Made by a program: the position numbers and the translations under genes. This document shows positions 8,680-18,446 of a stretch of 64,000 nt of DNA, piece after piece. The first letter of the stretch is position 1. Each line of letters opens with the position of its first letter. Under the pieces are notes generated by a model, which searched no databases, was not told the DNA's origin, and saw only the letters and a program-made list of their open reading frames with translations. Source of the stretch: Parapedobacter tibetensis (GTDB taxonomy: Bacteria > Bacteroidota > Bacteroidia > Sphingobacteriales > Sphingobacteriaceae); the NCBI RefSeq assembly GCF_024704835.1, contig NZ_JAMXBE010000002.1:434001-498000 (forward strand), read 5' to 3'.

Positions 8680-9984
8680 ATGACACGAGAAAGAAAAAGA
8701 AGCCTAAAATGGCTTTGTTTTGCTGCAATGTCGCTGGTTATCGCAGCCTGTAAACGAGATGATAAAAAGCCAGCTGATCATATGACCACCATCACGGTGG
8801 AAAACGTGTTGGACGCGAAGCCCTTGGTTCAGTCAGGCACGTTCATGGGTGAGGGAACACCTCCTGTCGTTTTCCCGGGCCAATCCATAAGCATCCGGTT
8901 TTCTGCGGCGATGGGTCAATCGCTGACCTTCACAACGATGTACGGATGGTCAAAAGACCTCTTTTTTGCGCCTGAGAATCCGGGGATTATGCTGTATGAT
9001 GAGGATGGGACACCCATAGAGGGTGATGTATCATCACAAATAAAGCTTTGGGATAATGGCTCAAAGATAAACCAAGCACCGGGTTCCGATATTGGGGATA
9101 AGCCAACAATCGACGAAAGCAAAGCGATTTCGGAAATCACCGGGATGGACGAACAGGGGAATAACTATTTGCCGGCCTCACAGCTTGTTCAGGCCGACCT
9201 TAGCTATGATGGTGATTCTTATTTTACACTCACTTTAAAAAATACATCGGGGGGTACAGTTAATGAAACACCACTAAGCCCTGGCGTATGGGCCATTTCG
9301 TATGTGGCAGGAGGTGAGTTGCTTACCCCCACCCCCCTATACCATGCTGGCGAAATGACCACCGAAGAGCTTACCCTCCTCGCGGAGACCGGCGACAATA
9401 CCATGCTTGGTGAACACATTACCGGCATGACCGGTATATTCACACCGCTATCTCCCATCTTGGTGGTCGTGTATAGCGGAGATGAAAATCCGATTTTTAT
9501 GGAGGGGGAAAAAGATCGCGGCGAAGGATTGAAGGAGCTGGCGCAAATGGGTAGCACGGACATGCTGGTGGCTGCCTTGGAAGCCAAAGTGGCAGTCAAA
9601 TCCGTATATGTATTGCCCGCCGAAAACACCGGTGTATTGTTGCCCGTTATCAATGGGCAGCCCGGAAGTAGCGTTTCTATGGAATTCACCATAAACAAAG
9701 GAGATCGTTTGGCCATTGCCACCATGTATGGGCTTTCCAATGATTGGTTCTTTGCGACACCAGATGAAGGCATAGATGGCATGCGGAAAGGCGATATATC
9801 CAATCAAATCATGCTATATGATAATGGAACCGCGGTCAACGAATTCCCCGGTGCGGGGATGTCTCAGGCAGCCATGGGCGGCACACCAATTGCCGAAGAT
9901 GAGAACATTATGGCTGTACCAAACCCGAATGCCTTTACAACGCTCCCTCAAGTCAAGGATATGGTGCGCGTGAAATTGAACTAG
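8680..9984 (+). CDS. Lipoprotein with two spondin-like units
   Basis: 434 residues with a lipoprotein signal peptide (lipobox LVIAAC, Cys near 24), so probably anchored in the outer membrane or exported. Two related units are visible. The first (about 35-295) has a block near residue 73 with LTFTTMYGWSKDLFFAPENP and later KLWDNGSKINQAPG. It ends with the typical spondin_N closing segment (NPIFMEGEKDRGEGLKELAQ). The second (about 300-434) repeats AIATMYGLSNDWFFATP and MLYDNGTAVNEFPG but lacks the closing segment. The DNG..N..PG loop is the likely metal site. Single-unit bacterial spondin proteins are common; the doubled form is less usual. No partner gene is evident. Confidence 0.85.
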   Translation: MTRERKRSLKWLCFAAMSLVIAACKRDDKKPADHMTTITVENVLDAKPLVQSGTFMGEGTPPVVFPGQSISIRFSAAMGQSLTFTTMYGWSKDLFFAPENPGIMLYDEDGTPIEGDVSSQIKLWDNGSKINQAPGSDIGDKPTIDESKAISEITGMDEQGNNYLPASQLVQADLSYDGDSYFTLTLKNTSGGTVNETPLSPGVWAISYVAGGELLTPTPLYHAGEMTTEELTLLAETGDNTMLGEHITGMTGIFTPLSPILVVVYSGDENPIFMEGEKDRGEGLKELAQMGSTDMLVAALEAKVAVKSVYVLPAENTGVLLPVINGQPGSSVSMEFTINKGDRLAIATMYGLSNDWFFATPDEGIDGMRKGDISNQIMLYDNGTAVNEFPGAGMSQAAMGGTPIAEDENIMAVPNPNAFTTLPQVKDMVRVKLN

Positions 9985-9999
9985 CTTATTTGCCCTAAT

Positions 10000-10037
10000 G
10001 CAACGCTATGCAACCCACTTGGGTTGCATAGCGTTGC
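10000..10037 (+). terminator. Strong hairpin after the spondin lipoprotein gene
   Basis: A perfect 17-base stem (10000-10016 with 10021-10037) closes a 4-base loop (ACTT), 16 bases after the stop codon at 9984. The following bases are T-rich but not a pure T run (GTTTGGTTTGTT). It is the probable transcription terminator of the lipoprotein gene. Confidence 0.75.
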
Positions 10038-10193
10038 GTTTGGTTTGTTATCATTGCATACTGCTTTAGCCCACATTGTTTTATACTTTTGGAAGGGGTA
10101 AATGCGTTTTTACCATGAAACCTGCAATGACAGTTTCGCAAAAGGCGATGTAATGGAGGTTCCACGAAACCATTAGAAGGCAATTATTTACGA

Positions 10194-11054
10194 ATGAAAT
10201 GGAACTTTGAAGACCGTAATACAGGCGGGATGTTTGCCCTGATAAAGCAGGATTCCTCCCTAATGGGCGAAGGGATACTGAAAGATACCACGATCAATAG
10301 CATTGTATACAATAAGTATAAAACGCAATCCGTGGTAATCGACAACGTAGCCTACGCATTTCCGGTTAATACCGTACTGCCCCTGATGCTTAACCAGCAT
10401 TTTGTTTTTGAGCACCCCGAGGAGTTGGTGGCATGGCAATTCAACCGGGATTTCTATTGTATTGTCGACCATGATGCCGAGGTCGGTTGTGTGGGATTTC
10501 TTTTTTATGGAATCCAGCATCCGTTGTTTGTGCCGCTTTCTGAAGAGGAGATGCGGCATATCACGCTGATTGAAGAGTTATCGACGGAAGATATGCAAAC
10601 CAAAGATCGGATGCAGGGCGAGATGTTACGTACATTGCTGAAGCGATTGATTATTTACATCACGCGCATAGCAAAGCGGCAAATGGCACATTACGATATG
10701 CATGCCGAAGGTAAAATGGACCTGGTGCGGATGTTCAATGTGCTGGTGGAGTGTAATTTCAGGGAGGCACATGACGTGCAGTTTTTTGCGGATGCCTTGA
10801 ATAGATCACCTAAGACGCTTTCCAATCTCTTTGCATTGCTTAACTGCCCCCCGCCGTCAAGGCTGATTCAAAATAGAATTATCTTGGAAGCCAAGCGCCT
10901 CCTTCAATTTACTGATAAATCGGCCAAGGAAATTGCTTATGAACTTGGTTTTGACAACCCAGCACATTTCAGTCGGTTTTTTAAACAACATAATGGGAAT
11001 ACCATTTCCGATTTCCGCATCGCCAACCGATTATCCATACCTAGCGGCTCTTGA
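10194..11054 (+). CDS. AraC-family transcriptional regulator
   Basis: 286 residues. The N-terminal two thirds form a sensing domain with no clear ligand family. The C-terminal 100 residues carry the double helix-turn-helix of AraC/XylS proteins, including SAKEIAYELGFDNPAHFSRF for the second HTH, followed by FKQHNGNTISDFR. It probably binds DNA as a dimer. No divergent target gene is adjacent; the upstream lipoprotein gene is separated by a strong hairpin. TACTTTTG at 10084-10091 is a possible -7 box. Its regulon cannot be inferred. Confidence 0.92.
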   Translation: MKWNFEDRNTGGMFALIKQDSSLMGEGILKDTTINSIVYNKYKTQSVVIDNVAYAFPVNTVLPLMLNQHFVFEHPEELVAWQFNRDFYCIVDHDAEVGCVGFLFYGIQHPLFVPLSEEEMRHITLIEELSTEDMQTKDRMQGEMLRTLLKRLIIYITRIAKRQMAHYDMHAEGKMDLVRMFNVLVECNFREAHDVQFFADALNRSPKTLSNLFALLNCPPPSRLIQNRIILEAKRLLQFTDKSAKEIAYELGFDNPAHFSRFFKQHNGNTISDFRIANRLSIPSGS

Positions 11055-11190
11055 GCATATGAAGATGAATCATCGATTCCATCTACGTTGGGCACATGGT
11101 CGAAACAGCCCCCACAACCCAAAAAACCACAATGAGCATGGGAAAAACAGCGAACCAAAACCCAAAGTAAAAAAATAATTAACTAACTAT

Positions 11191-11220
11191 TTGATACTTA
11201 ATCTAAGTTTCCTATCTTTG
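11191..11220 (+). promoter_or_regulatory. Promoter of the ribosomal protein supercluster
   Basis: TTG at 11191-11193, 19 bases, then TATCTTTG at 11213-11220, a full match to the Bacteroidota vegetative promoter. A leader of about 70 bases follows to rplC. It contains CGAAGC...GCTTCG (near 11254-11271) and CCCT..AGGG hairpins that might serve autogenous control. Confidence 0.85.
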
Positions 11221-11296
11221 CCGTCCCTTTTAAGGGGATGGTATGTCTTGAACGAAGCCCTACTGCTTCGATGGACGTTAATAGATTAATAAAAAC

Positions 11297-11914
11297 ATGT
11301 CAGGAATTATTGGAAAAAAAGTAGGAATGACCAGCATTTTCGACGCAGCGGGGAAAAATATCCCGTGTACTGTGATTGAAGCTGGCCCGTGCGTGGTAAC
11401 GCATATACGCACGGATGACAAAGATGGCTATTCCGCTGTTCAGCTCGCATTTGATGATGCGAAGGAAAAGAACACCTCAGGCCCTTTGAAGGGGCACTTC
11501 GCCAAAGCGAAGACAACGCCCAAGCGTAAAATGGTAGAATTTAAAACCTTCCCCGACGAAAAGCAACTCGGTGACTTGGTGACTGTTTCCATTTTTGAAG
11601 AAGGCGACTACATCGATGTGGTGGGCACTTCAAAAGGAAAAGGCTTCCAAGGTGTAATGAAACGCCATGGTTTTGGCGGTGTCGGTGGGGCTACCCACGG
11701 ACAGCACAACCGCTTACGTGCACCCGGTTCATTGGGTGCTTCGTCATGGCCTTCACGTGTATTTAAAGGCACGCGCATGGCAGGCCGTACAGGGGGTGAT
11801 CGCGTGAAGATTCAGAACTTACAAGTGCTGAAAATTTACGAAGAGCAAAACCTGCTTGTGGTCAGCGGTTCCATCCCAGGGGCCAAAGGTTCTTACGTAA
11901 TCGTAGATAAATAA
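11297..11914 (+). CDS. rplC: 50S ribosomal protein L3
   Basis: 205 residues, close to the usual 209. It begins [16 protein letters not shown] and has the conserved central block [20 protein letters not shown] that reaches the peptidyl transferase region. L3 is an early 23S rRNA assembly protein. It is the first gene of the cluster. In most S10 operons rpsJ precedes it, but here a promoter does and rpsJ is absent. rplD follows after 4 bases. Confidence 0.98.
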   Translation: MSGIIGKKVGMTSIFDAAGKNIPCTVIEAGPCVVTHIRTDDKDGYSAVQLAFDDAKEKNTSGPLKGHFAKAKTTPKRKMVEFKTFPDEKQLGDLVTVSIFEEGDYIDVVGTSKGKGFQGVMKRHGFGGVGGATHGQHNRLRAPGSLGASSWPSRVFKGTRMAGRTGGDRVKIQNLQVLKIYEEQNLLVVSGSIPGAKGSYVIVDK

Positions 11915-11918
11915 GGAG

Positions 11919-12548
11919 ATGGAAGTTAATATTTTAGATATATCAGGTAAAGAAACAGGTGCCAAGGTGCAACTTCCTGAATCGGTATTCGCGGTGGAAC
12001 CTAATGACCATGCAATTTACTTGGATGTGAAACAATACCTTGCTAACCAACGCCAGGGAACACATAAATCCAAGCAACGTAATGAGATTGCTGGCTCTAC
12101 CCGTAAGCTGCACAAGCAAAAGGGGACAGGTGGTGCCCGTGCTGGTAGCATCAAATCTCCTTTGTTCAATGGCGGTGGCCGTATTTTCGGTCCGCAACCC
12201 CGTGATTACAGCTTTAAATTGAACAAGAAACTTAAAGCATTGGCGCGGAAATCCGCATTGAGCTATAAGGCTAAGGAAAACAACATCGTTGTGCTGAGTG
12301 AAGTGAATTTCGATTCCTTCAAAACCAAAAACTACGTGAGTTTGATCAACAGCCTGAACGTAGCCAATGAAAAAACCCTATTGGTTTTACCTGCGCAAAA
12401 TAATAACGTGTATTTATCAAGCAGAAATCTGAAGAAAGCAAAAGTAACTACCGCAGCCGAATTGAATACGTATGACGTATTGAACGCGAGCAAGCTCTTG
12501 TTGACCGCAGATTCTGTCAAAATATTGGAGGAGGCATTTGCCAAGTAA
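11919..12548 (+). CDS. rplD: 50S ribosomal protein L4
   Basis: 209 residues (E. coli 201). The basic loop [16 protein letters not shown], which extends into the exit tunnel, is intact, as is [15 protein letters not shown]. In E. coli L4 is the autogenous repressor of the S10 operon; whether that holds here is not shown by the sequence. Its stop lies one base before the rplW start. Confidence 0.97.
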   Translation: MEVNILDISGKETGAKVQLPESVFAVEPNDHAIYLDVKQYLANQRQGTHKSKQRNEIAGSTRKLHKQKGTGGARAGSIKSPLFNGGGRIFGPQPRDYSFKLNKKLKALARKSALSYKAKENNIVVLSEVNFDSFKTKNYVSLINSLNVANEKTLLVLPAQNNNVYLSSRNLKKAKVTTAAELNTYDVLNASKLLLTADSVKILEEAFAK

Positions 12549-12549
12549 T

Positions 12550-12840
12550 ATGGAAATCATTAAGAAACCCGTATTGACCGAGAAAGCATCGGCGCTTACC
12601 GAAAAGCGGAACCGCTATGCGTTCAAGGTAGATCACAGGGCAAACAAGATACAAATTAAGCAAGCCGTGGAACAGATGTTTGGCGTGACCGTACTGGCCG
12701 TGAACACCATGGTAGTGGGCGGCAAGGCGAAAAGCCGCTATACCAAGGCAGGGTTTGTATCGGGAAAGACCCCGAAGTATAAGAAAGCCATCATTACAAT
12801 CAAAGATGGCGAAACGATTGACTTTTATAGTACTATATAA
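12550..12840 (+). CDS. rplW: 50S ribosomal protein L23
   Basis: 96 residues from the ATG at 12550, which directly follows the L4 stop; an in-frame TTG four codons earlier is less likely. MEIIKKPVLTEKASALTEKR is the standard start. L23 sits at the tunnel exit and docks trigger factor and SRP. Length and the central NKIQIKQAVEQMFGV helix fit the family. Confidence 0.97.
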   Translation: MEIIKKPVLTEKASALTEKRNRYAFKVDHRANKIQIKQAVEQMFGVTVLAVNTMVVGGKAKSRYTKAGFVSGKTPKYKKAIITIKDGETIDFYSTI

Positions 12841-12846
12841 TAAGAG

Positions 12847-13671
12847 ATGGCAGTTAAAAGATTTAAACCGGTTACCCCTGGTACTCGATTCCGAGTAGGG
12901 GGAGACTATTCTGATGTCACAACCAACGTTCCTGAGAAGTCGTTGGTAGTGAAAATCAAGAAATCAGGCGGTAGGAACCATTCCGGTAAAATGACTATGC
13001 GTTACCTCGGTGGGGGGCATAAAAAAGCATACCGATTGATAGATTTTAAACGCGATAAAAAAGATATCCCCGCAAAAGTTGCTACGATAGAGTATGATCC
13101 TAACCGTACAGCACGTATTGCCTTGTTGCATTACGTAGACGGCGAAAAGCGCTACATCATCGCGCCGGAAGGACTCAAAGTAGGGCAGACGATCGTGTCA
13201 AGTGATAACGCGGCCCCAGAGGTAGGAAATACATTACCGTTGCAAAACATTCCTTTGGGTTCTATTGTTCATAACATTGAATTGAACCCGGGTCAGGGTG
13301 GTTCCATCGCACGCAGTGCTGGCACGTATGCTCAGCTTTCCGCTCGGGATGGCAAGTATGCCATCATCAAGTTGCCATCTGGCGAGAGCCGTATGATTTT
13401 GGCAACCTGTTTGGCCACTATCGGCTCCGTATCCAATGCCGAAAAAGCCAACCAAGTGTTGGGTAAGGCAGGGAGGAAGCGTTGGTTGGGTCGCCGGCCA
13501 CGTGTACGTGGTGTAGCGATGAACCCTGTGGATCACCCGATGGGTGGTGGCGAGGGCCGTTCATCCGGTGGTCATCCACGCTCGCGCACAGGGCTGTTGG
13601 CTAAAGGTTACAAAACCCGTAGTAAGAAAAAAATATCGAATCGTTACATCATTGAGAGAAGGAAGAAATAA
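12847..13671 (+). CDS. rplB: 50S ribosomal protein L2
   Basis: 274 residues (usual 273). It has the RNA-binding OB and SH3-like domains and the C-terminal loop [20 protein letters not shown]. That loop includes the conserved His required at the peptidyl transferase centre. Its TAA shares the final A with the ATG of rpsS, which suggests translational coupling. Confidence 0.98.
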   Translation: MAVKRFKPVTPGTRFRVGGDYSDVTTNVPEKSLVVKIKKSGGRNHSGKMTMRYLGGGHKKAYRLIDFKRDKKDIPAKVATIEYDPNRTARIALLHYVDGEKRYIIAPEGLKVGQTIVSSDNAAPEVGNTLPLQNIPLGSIVHNIELNPGQGGSIARSAGTYAQLSARDGKYAIIKLPSGESRMILATCLATIGSVSNAEKANQVLGKAGRKRWLGRRPRVRGVAMNPVDHPMGGGEGRSSGGHPRSRTGLLAKGYKTRSKKKISNRYIIERRKK

Positions 13672-13937
13672 TGGCTCGTTCAATTAAAAAAGGTCCTTAT
13701 ATCGACCACAACTTAGAAAGAAAGGTTCTTTCTATGAATGAAACAAACAAGAAATCAGTAGTTAAGACTTGGTCTCGTAGATCCATGATTTCACCTGATT
13801 TTGTTGGCCATACCTTCGCAGTGCACAACGGAAATAAATTTATTCCCGTATATGTAACGGAAAATATGGTTGGTCACAAGCTTGGTGAATTTGCGCCTAC
13901 GCGCACATTCAGGGGTCACGCAGAAAGAAGAAAATAA
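13671..13937 (+). CDS. rpsS: 30S ribosomal protein S19
   Basis: 88 residues, beginning [18 protein letters not shown] and containing [20 protein letters not shown], the standard S19 core. S19 forms part of the 30S head with S13 and bridges to the 50S subunit. Its start codon overlaps the rplB stop by one base. Confidence 0.98.
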   Translation: MARSIKKGPYIDHNLERKVLSMNETNKKSVVKTWSRRSMISPDFVGHTFAVHNGNKFIPVYVTENMVGHKLGEFAPTRTFRGHAERRK

Positions 13938-13943
13938 TAGGCA

Positions 13944-14378
13944 ATGGAAGCAACAAGAAAACTAAAAAAGTCTGTTATCATAAAACAGCGCAAAGAGCAG
14001 GAAAAAGCTCAGGTAGGAGGAGCTTCTACTGCCAAGTTATTGAACTGCCCGACCTCGCCGCGTAAGATGCGCTTGGTGGTAGACCTCATCCGTGGCGAGA
14101 AGGTGGAGCATGCTTTGTTTATCCTTAAACATACCAACAAGGAAGCAGCGATCCGTGTGGAGAAGCTTTTGCTCTCGGCTATCAAAAACTGGGAAACAAA
14201 GAACGAAGATAAATCCGTGGAAGAAAGTGAATTATTCGTCAAGGATATTTTCGTCGGTGGAGGTCGCCAATTGAAAAGGTTACGTCCGGCACCACAAGGC
14301 CGTGGATACCGTATCCGTAAGCGTTCGAACCACGTCACACTGGTCGTAGACAGCAAAAACAACGTAGCACAAAACTAA
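13944..14378 (+). CDS. rplV: 50S ribosomal protein L22
   Basis: 144 residues against 110 in E. coli. The extra length is an N-terminal basic stretch and an insertion near residue 90 ([20 protein letters not shown]). The tunnel loop [19 protein letters not shown] is intact. The core helix reads [18 protein letters not shown]. Similar N-terminal extensions are seen in other Bacteroidota L22 proteins. Confidence 0.97.
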   Translation: MEATRKLKKSVIIKQRKEQEKAQVGGASTAKLLNCPTSPRKMRLVVDLIRGEKVEHALFILKHTNKEAAIRVEKLLLSAIKNWETKNEDKSVEESELFVKDIFVGGGRQLKRLRPAPQGRGYRIRKRSNHVTLVVDSKNNVAQN

Positions 14379-14390
14379 TTTTATCAAGTA

Positions 14391-15203
14391 ATGGGACAAA
14401 AAGCAAATCCAATAGGAAACAGATTAGGAATCATAAAAGGTTGGGATTCCAATTGGTTCGGAGGCAAGGACTATTCCGATAAATTAGTTGAAGACGAGAA
14501 AATCAGGAAATACCTCTCGGCTCGTATCGCCAAAGGAGGCGTGGCCAAAGTGGTCATCGAGCGCACATTGAAGCGTATTACGGTAACCATCCATACGGCA
14601 CGTCCGGGCATTGTGATCGGCAAAGGTGGACAGGAAGTGGACAAGATTAAGGAAGAGTTGAAGAAGCTCACTAAGAAGGATGTCCAAATCAACATTTTCG
14701 AAATCAAGCGCCCCGAGTTGGAAGCTCAGTTGGTAGCCGAAGGTATTGCCAAGCAGCTTGAAGCACGTATCTCATTCCGTCGGGCTATGAAAACCTCGAT
14801 TGCCGCTACCATGCGTATGGGTGCCGAGGGTATCAAGGTCATGTGCTCCGGCCGTTTAGGCGGCGCCGAAATGGCCCGTACCGAGCAATATAAGGATGGA
14901 CGTATCCCATTGCACACGTTTCGTGCGGATATCGACTACGCGTTGGTAGAAGCATTGACCACCTACGGTAAAATCGGTGTGAAAGTATGGATATGCAAGG
15001 GCGAGGTATACGGTAAGCGCGATTTGTCGCCCAACGTAGGCCAAACTTCAGGTGTGAAATCACGTGGCGAAGGTGGCGAACAGCGCCGTGGCGACCGCAG
15101 GGGCGGGGGAGATCAACGCCGTGGCGGAGGCGACCAACGTAGAGGCGGTGGTGGTGGCGACCAACGTCGTGGTGGAAACCGCGGTGGTGGTAGCAGAGGA
15201 TAA
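14391..15203 (+). CDS. rpsC: 30S ribosomal protein S3 with Gly/Arg-rich tail
   Basis: 270 residues (E. coli 233). The start [13 protein letters not shown], the KH domain with [14 protein letters not shown] and the S3 C-terminal domain with [20 protein letters not shown] are all present. Residues from about 215 form a low-complexity tail of repeated GGDQRRGGG units, which resembles an RGG RNA-binding tail. The tail DNA (about 15060-15200) is repetitive and so a place for length variation. Confidence 0.97.
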   Translation: MGQKANPIGNRLGIIKGWDSNWFGGKDYSDKLVEDEKIRKYLSARIAKGGVAKVVIERTLKRITVTIHTARPGIVIGKGGQEVDKIKEELKKLTKKDVQINIFEIKRPELEAQLVAEGIAKQLEARISFRRAMKTSIAATMRMGAEGIKVMCSGRLGGAEMARTEQYKDGRIPLHTFRADIDYALVEALTTYGKIGVKVWICKGEVYGKRDLSPNVGQTSGVKSRGEGGEQRRGDRRGGGDQRRGGGDQRRGGGGGDQRRGGNRGGGSRG

Positions 15204-15264
15204 ATTAAGATTGATAAGCATTAATAATAATCCCGAGTTATCGGGAAGCTAATAAGATACGAAC

Positions 15265-15681
15265 ATGTTACAGCCAAAAAGAACAAAGTTCAGGAAGATG
15301 CAGAAAGGCCGCATGAAAGGCAACGCTACCCGTGGGGCGGAGTTGGCTTTCGGTTCATTCGGCATCAAGTCAATGGAGCCGGCATGGATTACCAGCCGTC
15401 AAATCGAAGCAGCCCGTATCGCGGTGACCCGCTTTATGAAACGTGAAGGACAGGTTTGGATCCGTGTATTCCCTGATAAGCCCGTAACCAAAAAACCCGC
15501 AGAAGTGCGGATGGGTAAGGGTAAGGGAGCTCCCGAATACTGGGTAGCTGTGGTACGCCCAGGCCGTATGTTGTTTGAAGCAGAAGGCGTGCCTTTGGAA
15601 GTGGCCAAAGAAGCACTGCGCCTTGCCGCCCAAAAGCTGCCGGTACAAACCAAATTTGTGATACGTAGGGACTACGTATAA
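15265..15681 (+). CDS. rplP: 50S ribosomal protein L16
   Basis: 138 residues, beginning [19 protein letters not shown]. It contains [19 protein letters not shown] and [18 protein letters not shown], all standard. L16 organises the A-site side of the peptidyl transferase centre. An unusual 180-base gap follows before rpmC. Confidence 0.97.
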   Translation: MLQPKRTKFRKMQKGRMKGNATRGAELAFGSFGIKSMEPAWITSRQIEAARIAVTRFMKREGQVWIRVFPDKPVTKKPAEVRMGKGKGAPEYWVAVVRPGRMLFEAEGVPLEVAKEALRLAAQKLPVQTKFVIRRDYV

Positions 15682-15861
15682 GCATGAATACGCTGGCGCT
15701 GTCTAACGTTTCTGCCCTGCCGCCGTTACCGGCAAGTGGCATCTAAAGCGGATGATACCCAGCAACACAATTGAAATGAAGCATTTTCATGTCGAGCTTA
15801 ACGATAAGTTGTTCATGAATGTTCCATTTGGCCATTGAAAGGCAAAAAATTTTCAAATGAA

Positions 15862-16095
15862 ATGAAGAATTCAGAAATTTTAGAATTATCACAAGAGGAC
15901 TTAGTGGCCAAAATCGCTGAAGAGAAGGCTGCCCTCACAAAAATGAAGTTTGCACATGCTGTTTCAGCCATTGAAAATCCAAACCGGATCAAATATGCGC
16001 GCAAGACGATTGCACGTTTGATGACCGAGTTGACCAAACGTAAGAAAGCCGCTCAAGCGGCCAACGTAACGTCTGAAACAGCCGCTGAGGCATAA
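15862..16095 (+). CDS. rpmC: 50S ribosomal protein L29
   Basis: 77 residues from the ATG at 15862 (MKNSEILELSQEDLVAKIAE), with an Ala-rich C-terminal extension past the usual 63 residues. An in-frame TTG at 15835 is a less likely start. The core two-helix hairpin ends KYARKTIARLMTELTKRK. L29 lies beside L23 at the tunnel exit. Confidence 0.95.
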   Translation: MKNSEILELSQEDLVAKIAEEKAALTKMKFAHAVSAIENPNRIKYARKTIARLMTELTKRKKAAQAANVTSETAAEA

Positions 16096-16111
16096 ATAAT
16101 TAAAAGTCGAA

Positions 16112-16366
16112 ATGGAAAGAAATTTAAGAAAAACAAGAATCGGCTTGGTAGTGAGCGACAAAATGGACAAGTCCATCGTGGTGGCTGTGGAACGAAAGGT
16201 AAAGCACCCCATTTATGGTAAGTTCGTGAAGAAAACTACCAAATTCAAGGCTCATGACGAAACAAACACCTGCGGTATCGGCGATATGGTGTTGATTATG
16301 GAAACGCGTCCGCTGAGTAAGACCAAGAATTGGAGATTAGTTGAAATTTTAGAAAGGGCTAAGTAA
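16112..16366 (+). CDS. rpsQ: 30S ribosomal protein S17
   Basis: 84 residues, the same as E. coli. The OB-fold protein shows [20 protein letters not shown] and [19 protein letters not shown], both diagnostic. It is an early 16S rRNA binder. One base separates its stop from the next start. Confidence 0.97.
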   Translation: MERNLRKTRIGLVVSDKMDKSIVVAVERKVKHPIYGKFVKKTTKFKAHDETNTCGIGDMVLIMETRPLSKTKNWRLVEILERAK

Positions 16367-16367
16367 C

Positions 16368-16736
16368 ATGGTACAACAGGAATCAAGACTCAATGTAGCC
16401 GACAATAGCGGAGCTAAAGAAGTTTTAGTTATCCGGGTATTGGGAGGCACCGGCAAACGCTATGCATCGATAGGTGATAAAGTCGTTGTTACCGTAAAAA
16501 GTGCTTTACCCTCTGGAAACATAAAAAAAGGAACGGTTTCCAGGGCAGTGGTCGTAAGGACAAAGAAAGAAATCCGCCGCAAAGACGGATCTTATATCCG
16601 TTTTGACGACAACGCTGCCGTATTATTGAACAATCAGGACGAACCGCGGGGAACACGTATCTTTGGACCGGTAGCCCGGGAATTGCGTGAAAAGCAGTTC
16701 ATGAAAATCGTATCATTAGCACCGGAGGTATTATAA
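16368..16736 (+). CDS. rplN: 50S ribosomal protein L14
   Basis: 122 residues. It begins [20 protein letters not shown] and ends [19 protein letters not shown], both highly conserved. L14 forms intersubunit bridges and is the docking site for RsfS. No unusual features. Confidence 0.98.
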   Translation: MVQQESRLNVADNSGAKEVLVIRVLGGTGKRYASIGDKVVVTVKSALPSGNIKKGTVSRAVVVRTKKEIRRKDGSYIRFDDNAAVLLNNQDEPRGTRIFGPVARELREKQFMKIVSLAPEVL

Positions 16737-16738
16737 TC

Positions 16739-17089
16739 ATGAGACAGACAAAAACATCGACACATAAAATCAAGATCCGTACAGGAGATTTGGTGAAAGT
16801 CATCGCTGGCAACTCCAAAGGAGCCCAAGGCAAAGTGTTGGAAGTGGTGGTAGCTAAGAACCGGGCAATCGTGGAAGGCGTAAATCTTGTGAAAAAGCAT
16901 ACCAAACCGAATGCTGCCAACCCTAATGGAGGAATCATTGAAAAAGAAGCCGCCATCCATATTTCAAACTTGGCTTATGTCGACCCTAAATCGGGTAAGC
17001 CTACCCGTATCGGGCGTAAAGTGAAAGAAGTAGATGGCGGGCAAAAAATTGTACGTATAGCAAAAAAATCAGGGGAGGAGATCGACTAA
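16739..17089 (+). CDS. rplX: 50S ribosomal protein L24
   Basis: 116 residues with the KOW motif [20 protein letters not shown] near the N-terminus. L24 initiates 50S assembly. Its stop overlaps the ATG of rplE by one base. Confidence 0.97.
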   Translation: MRQTKTSTHKIKIRTGDLVKVIAGNSKGAQGKVLEVVVAKNRAIVEGVNLVKKHTKPNAANPNGGIIEKEAAIHISNLAYVDPKSGKPTRIGRKVKEVDGGQKIVRIAKKSGEEID

Positions 17090-17658
17090 TGGCTTACACA
17101 CCAAGATTGAAGGCGAAGTATAAGGATGAAATCCGTACGGCGCTAAAAGATAAATTCCAATATAAAAGTGTCATGCAGGTTCCAAAGCTTGAGAAAATTT
17201 CTGTGAGCCAAGGAATAGGTGCTGCCACTGCCGATAAGAAATTGATTGATAGCGCCATCAATGAAATGACATTGGTTACTGGCCAAAAGGCTGTGGCAAC
17301 CAAGTCCAAGAAAGATATATCCAATTTCAAATTGCGTAAAGGAATGCCGATCGGCGTGAGGGTAACACTTCGCGACAGCAAAATGTATGAATTCCTCGAT
17401 AGGCTGGTGGCCGTGGCTTTGCCCCGTATCCGCGATTTCCGCGGCATCAACGACAAAGGTTTTGACGGAAGAGGCAACTATACATTAGGTGTTACCGAGC
17501 AGATTATTTTTCCTGAAATTGACATTGATAAAATCAACCAGATTCAGGGGATGGACATTACCTTTGTGACCAGCGCAAATACAGATGTCGAAGCATTGGA
17601 ATTGTTGAAGCAATTCGGATTACCATTTAAAAATCAAACTATAACAACTAATGGCTAA
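17089..17658 (+). CDS. rplE: 50S ribosomal protein L5
   Basis: 189 residues. Conserved blocks include [18 protein letters not shown] and [21 protein letters not shown]5 binds 5S rRNA in the central protuberance. The last codons overlap the start of rpsN by eight bases. Confidence 0.98.
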   Translation: MAYTPRLKAKYKDEIRTALKDKFQYKSVMQVPKLEKISVSQGIGAATADKKLIDSAINEMTLVTGQKAVATKSKKDISNFKLRKGMPIGVRVTLRDSKMYEFLDRLVAVALPRIRDFRGINDKGFDGRGNYTLGVTEQIIFPEIDIDKINQIQGMDITFVTSANTDVEALELLKQFGLPFKNQTITTNG

Positions 17659-17920
17659 AGAAGGAATCAAAGCACGCGAAATAAAACGCGCCAAATTGGT
17701 TGCGAAGTATGCGGAAAAACGCGCTGCCCTGAAAGCTGCAGGTGATTACGCTGCCTTGGATAAACTGCCGAAAAACGCTTCACCGGTTCGCCTGCACAAC
17801 CGTTGCAAACTAACCGGACGCCCAAAGGGCTATATGCGCCAATTCGGCATTTCGCGGGTTACTTTCCGTGAAATGGCTTTGGCTGGTAAAATCCCGGGGG
17901 TGAAGAAAGCTTCCTGGTAA
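17651..17920 (+). CDS. rpsN: 30S ribosomal protein S14 (zinc-free form)
   Basis: 89 residues. The core [20 protein letters not shown] and the end [11 protein letters not shown] fit S14. Only one Cys is present, so the CxxC...CxxC zinc ribbon of the other S14 type is lacking. The start at 17651 lies inside the rplE end, so coupled translation is likely. Confidence 0.96.
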   Translation: MAKEGIKAREIKRAKLVAKYAEKRAALKAAGDYAALDKLPKNASPVRLHNRCKLTGRPKGYMRQFGISRVTFREMALAGKIPGVKKASW

Positions 17921-17977
17921 GCGATAAGTTGGGGTTTCTCGACTGCCTGCAAAGAATAGAATTATTAACAGATAATA

Positions 17978-18007
17978 GGTCCGAAGCCATGGTGGCATGC
18001 GGATACC
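17978..18007 (+). promoter_or_regulatory. Hairpin between rpsN and rpsH
   Basis: GGT-CCG-AA-GCCA pairs with TGGC-AT-GCGGATACC around a 3-base loop, with small bulges. It sits 23 bases before the rpsH start in an otherwise empty 109-base gap. S8 (rpsH) is a known autogenous repressor in E. coli, where it binds a helix near rplE. This hairpin could play a comparable part; that is inference only. Confidence 0.4.
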
Positions 18008-18029
18008 GTTATCACAATGGATATAATTA

Positions 18030-18428
18030 ATGAATACAGATCCAATAGCGGATTACCTTACCCGAGTAAGGAATGCCATTAAGGCCAACCACAGGGTTGT
18101 TGAAATTCCTGCATCAAACCTTAAAAAGGAGATTACCAAAGTCCTCTTTGACAAAGGTTATATTGCCAATTACAAATTCGAGGAAGACAACGTACAAGGC
18201 ACCATCAAAATAGCCTTGAAGTATCATCCAGTAAGTAAAATTCCGGCCATCCGTACGTTGAAACGCGTGAGTAAACCCGGTCTGAGGAAATATACAGGAG
18301 TAGATAATATGCCCCGGGTGTTGAATGGTTTGGGGATAGCCATCATGTCCACTTCGAAAGGAGTGATGACTGACAAGGAAGCCAGTGTGCAGAATGTCGG
18401 TGGCGAGGTTTTATGTTATGTGTATTAA
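18030..18428 (+). CDS. rpsH: 30S ribosomal protein S8
   Basis: 132 residues, beginning [20 protein letters not shown]. The C-terminal RNA-binding motif [17 protein letters not shown] is intact. S8 nucleates the 16S central domain. A bulged hairpin precedes it. Confidence 0.98.
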   Translation: MNTDPIADYLTRVRNAIKANHRVVEIPASNLKKEITKVLFDKGYIANYKFEEDNVQGTIKIALKYHPVSKIPAIRTLKRVSKPGLRKYTGVDNMPRVLNGLGIAIMSTSKGVMTDKEASVQNVGGEVLCYVY

Positions 18429-18446
18429 TCAGGAGGAACACGCAAG

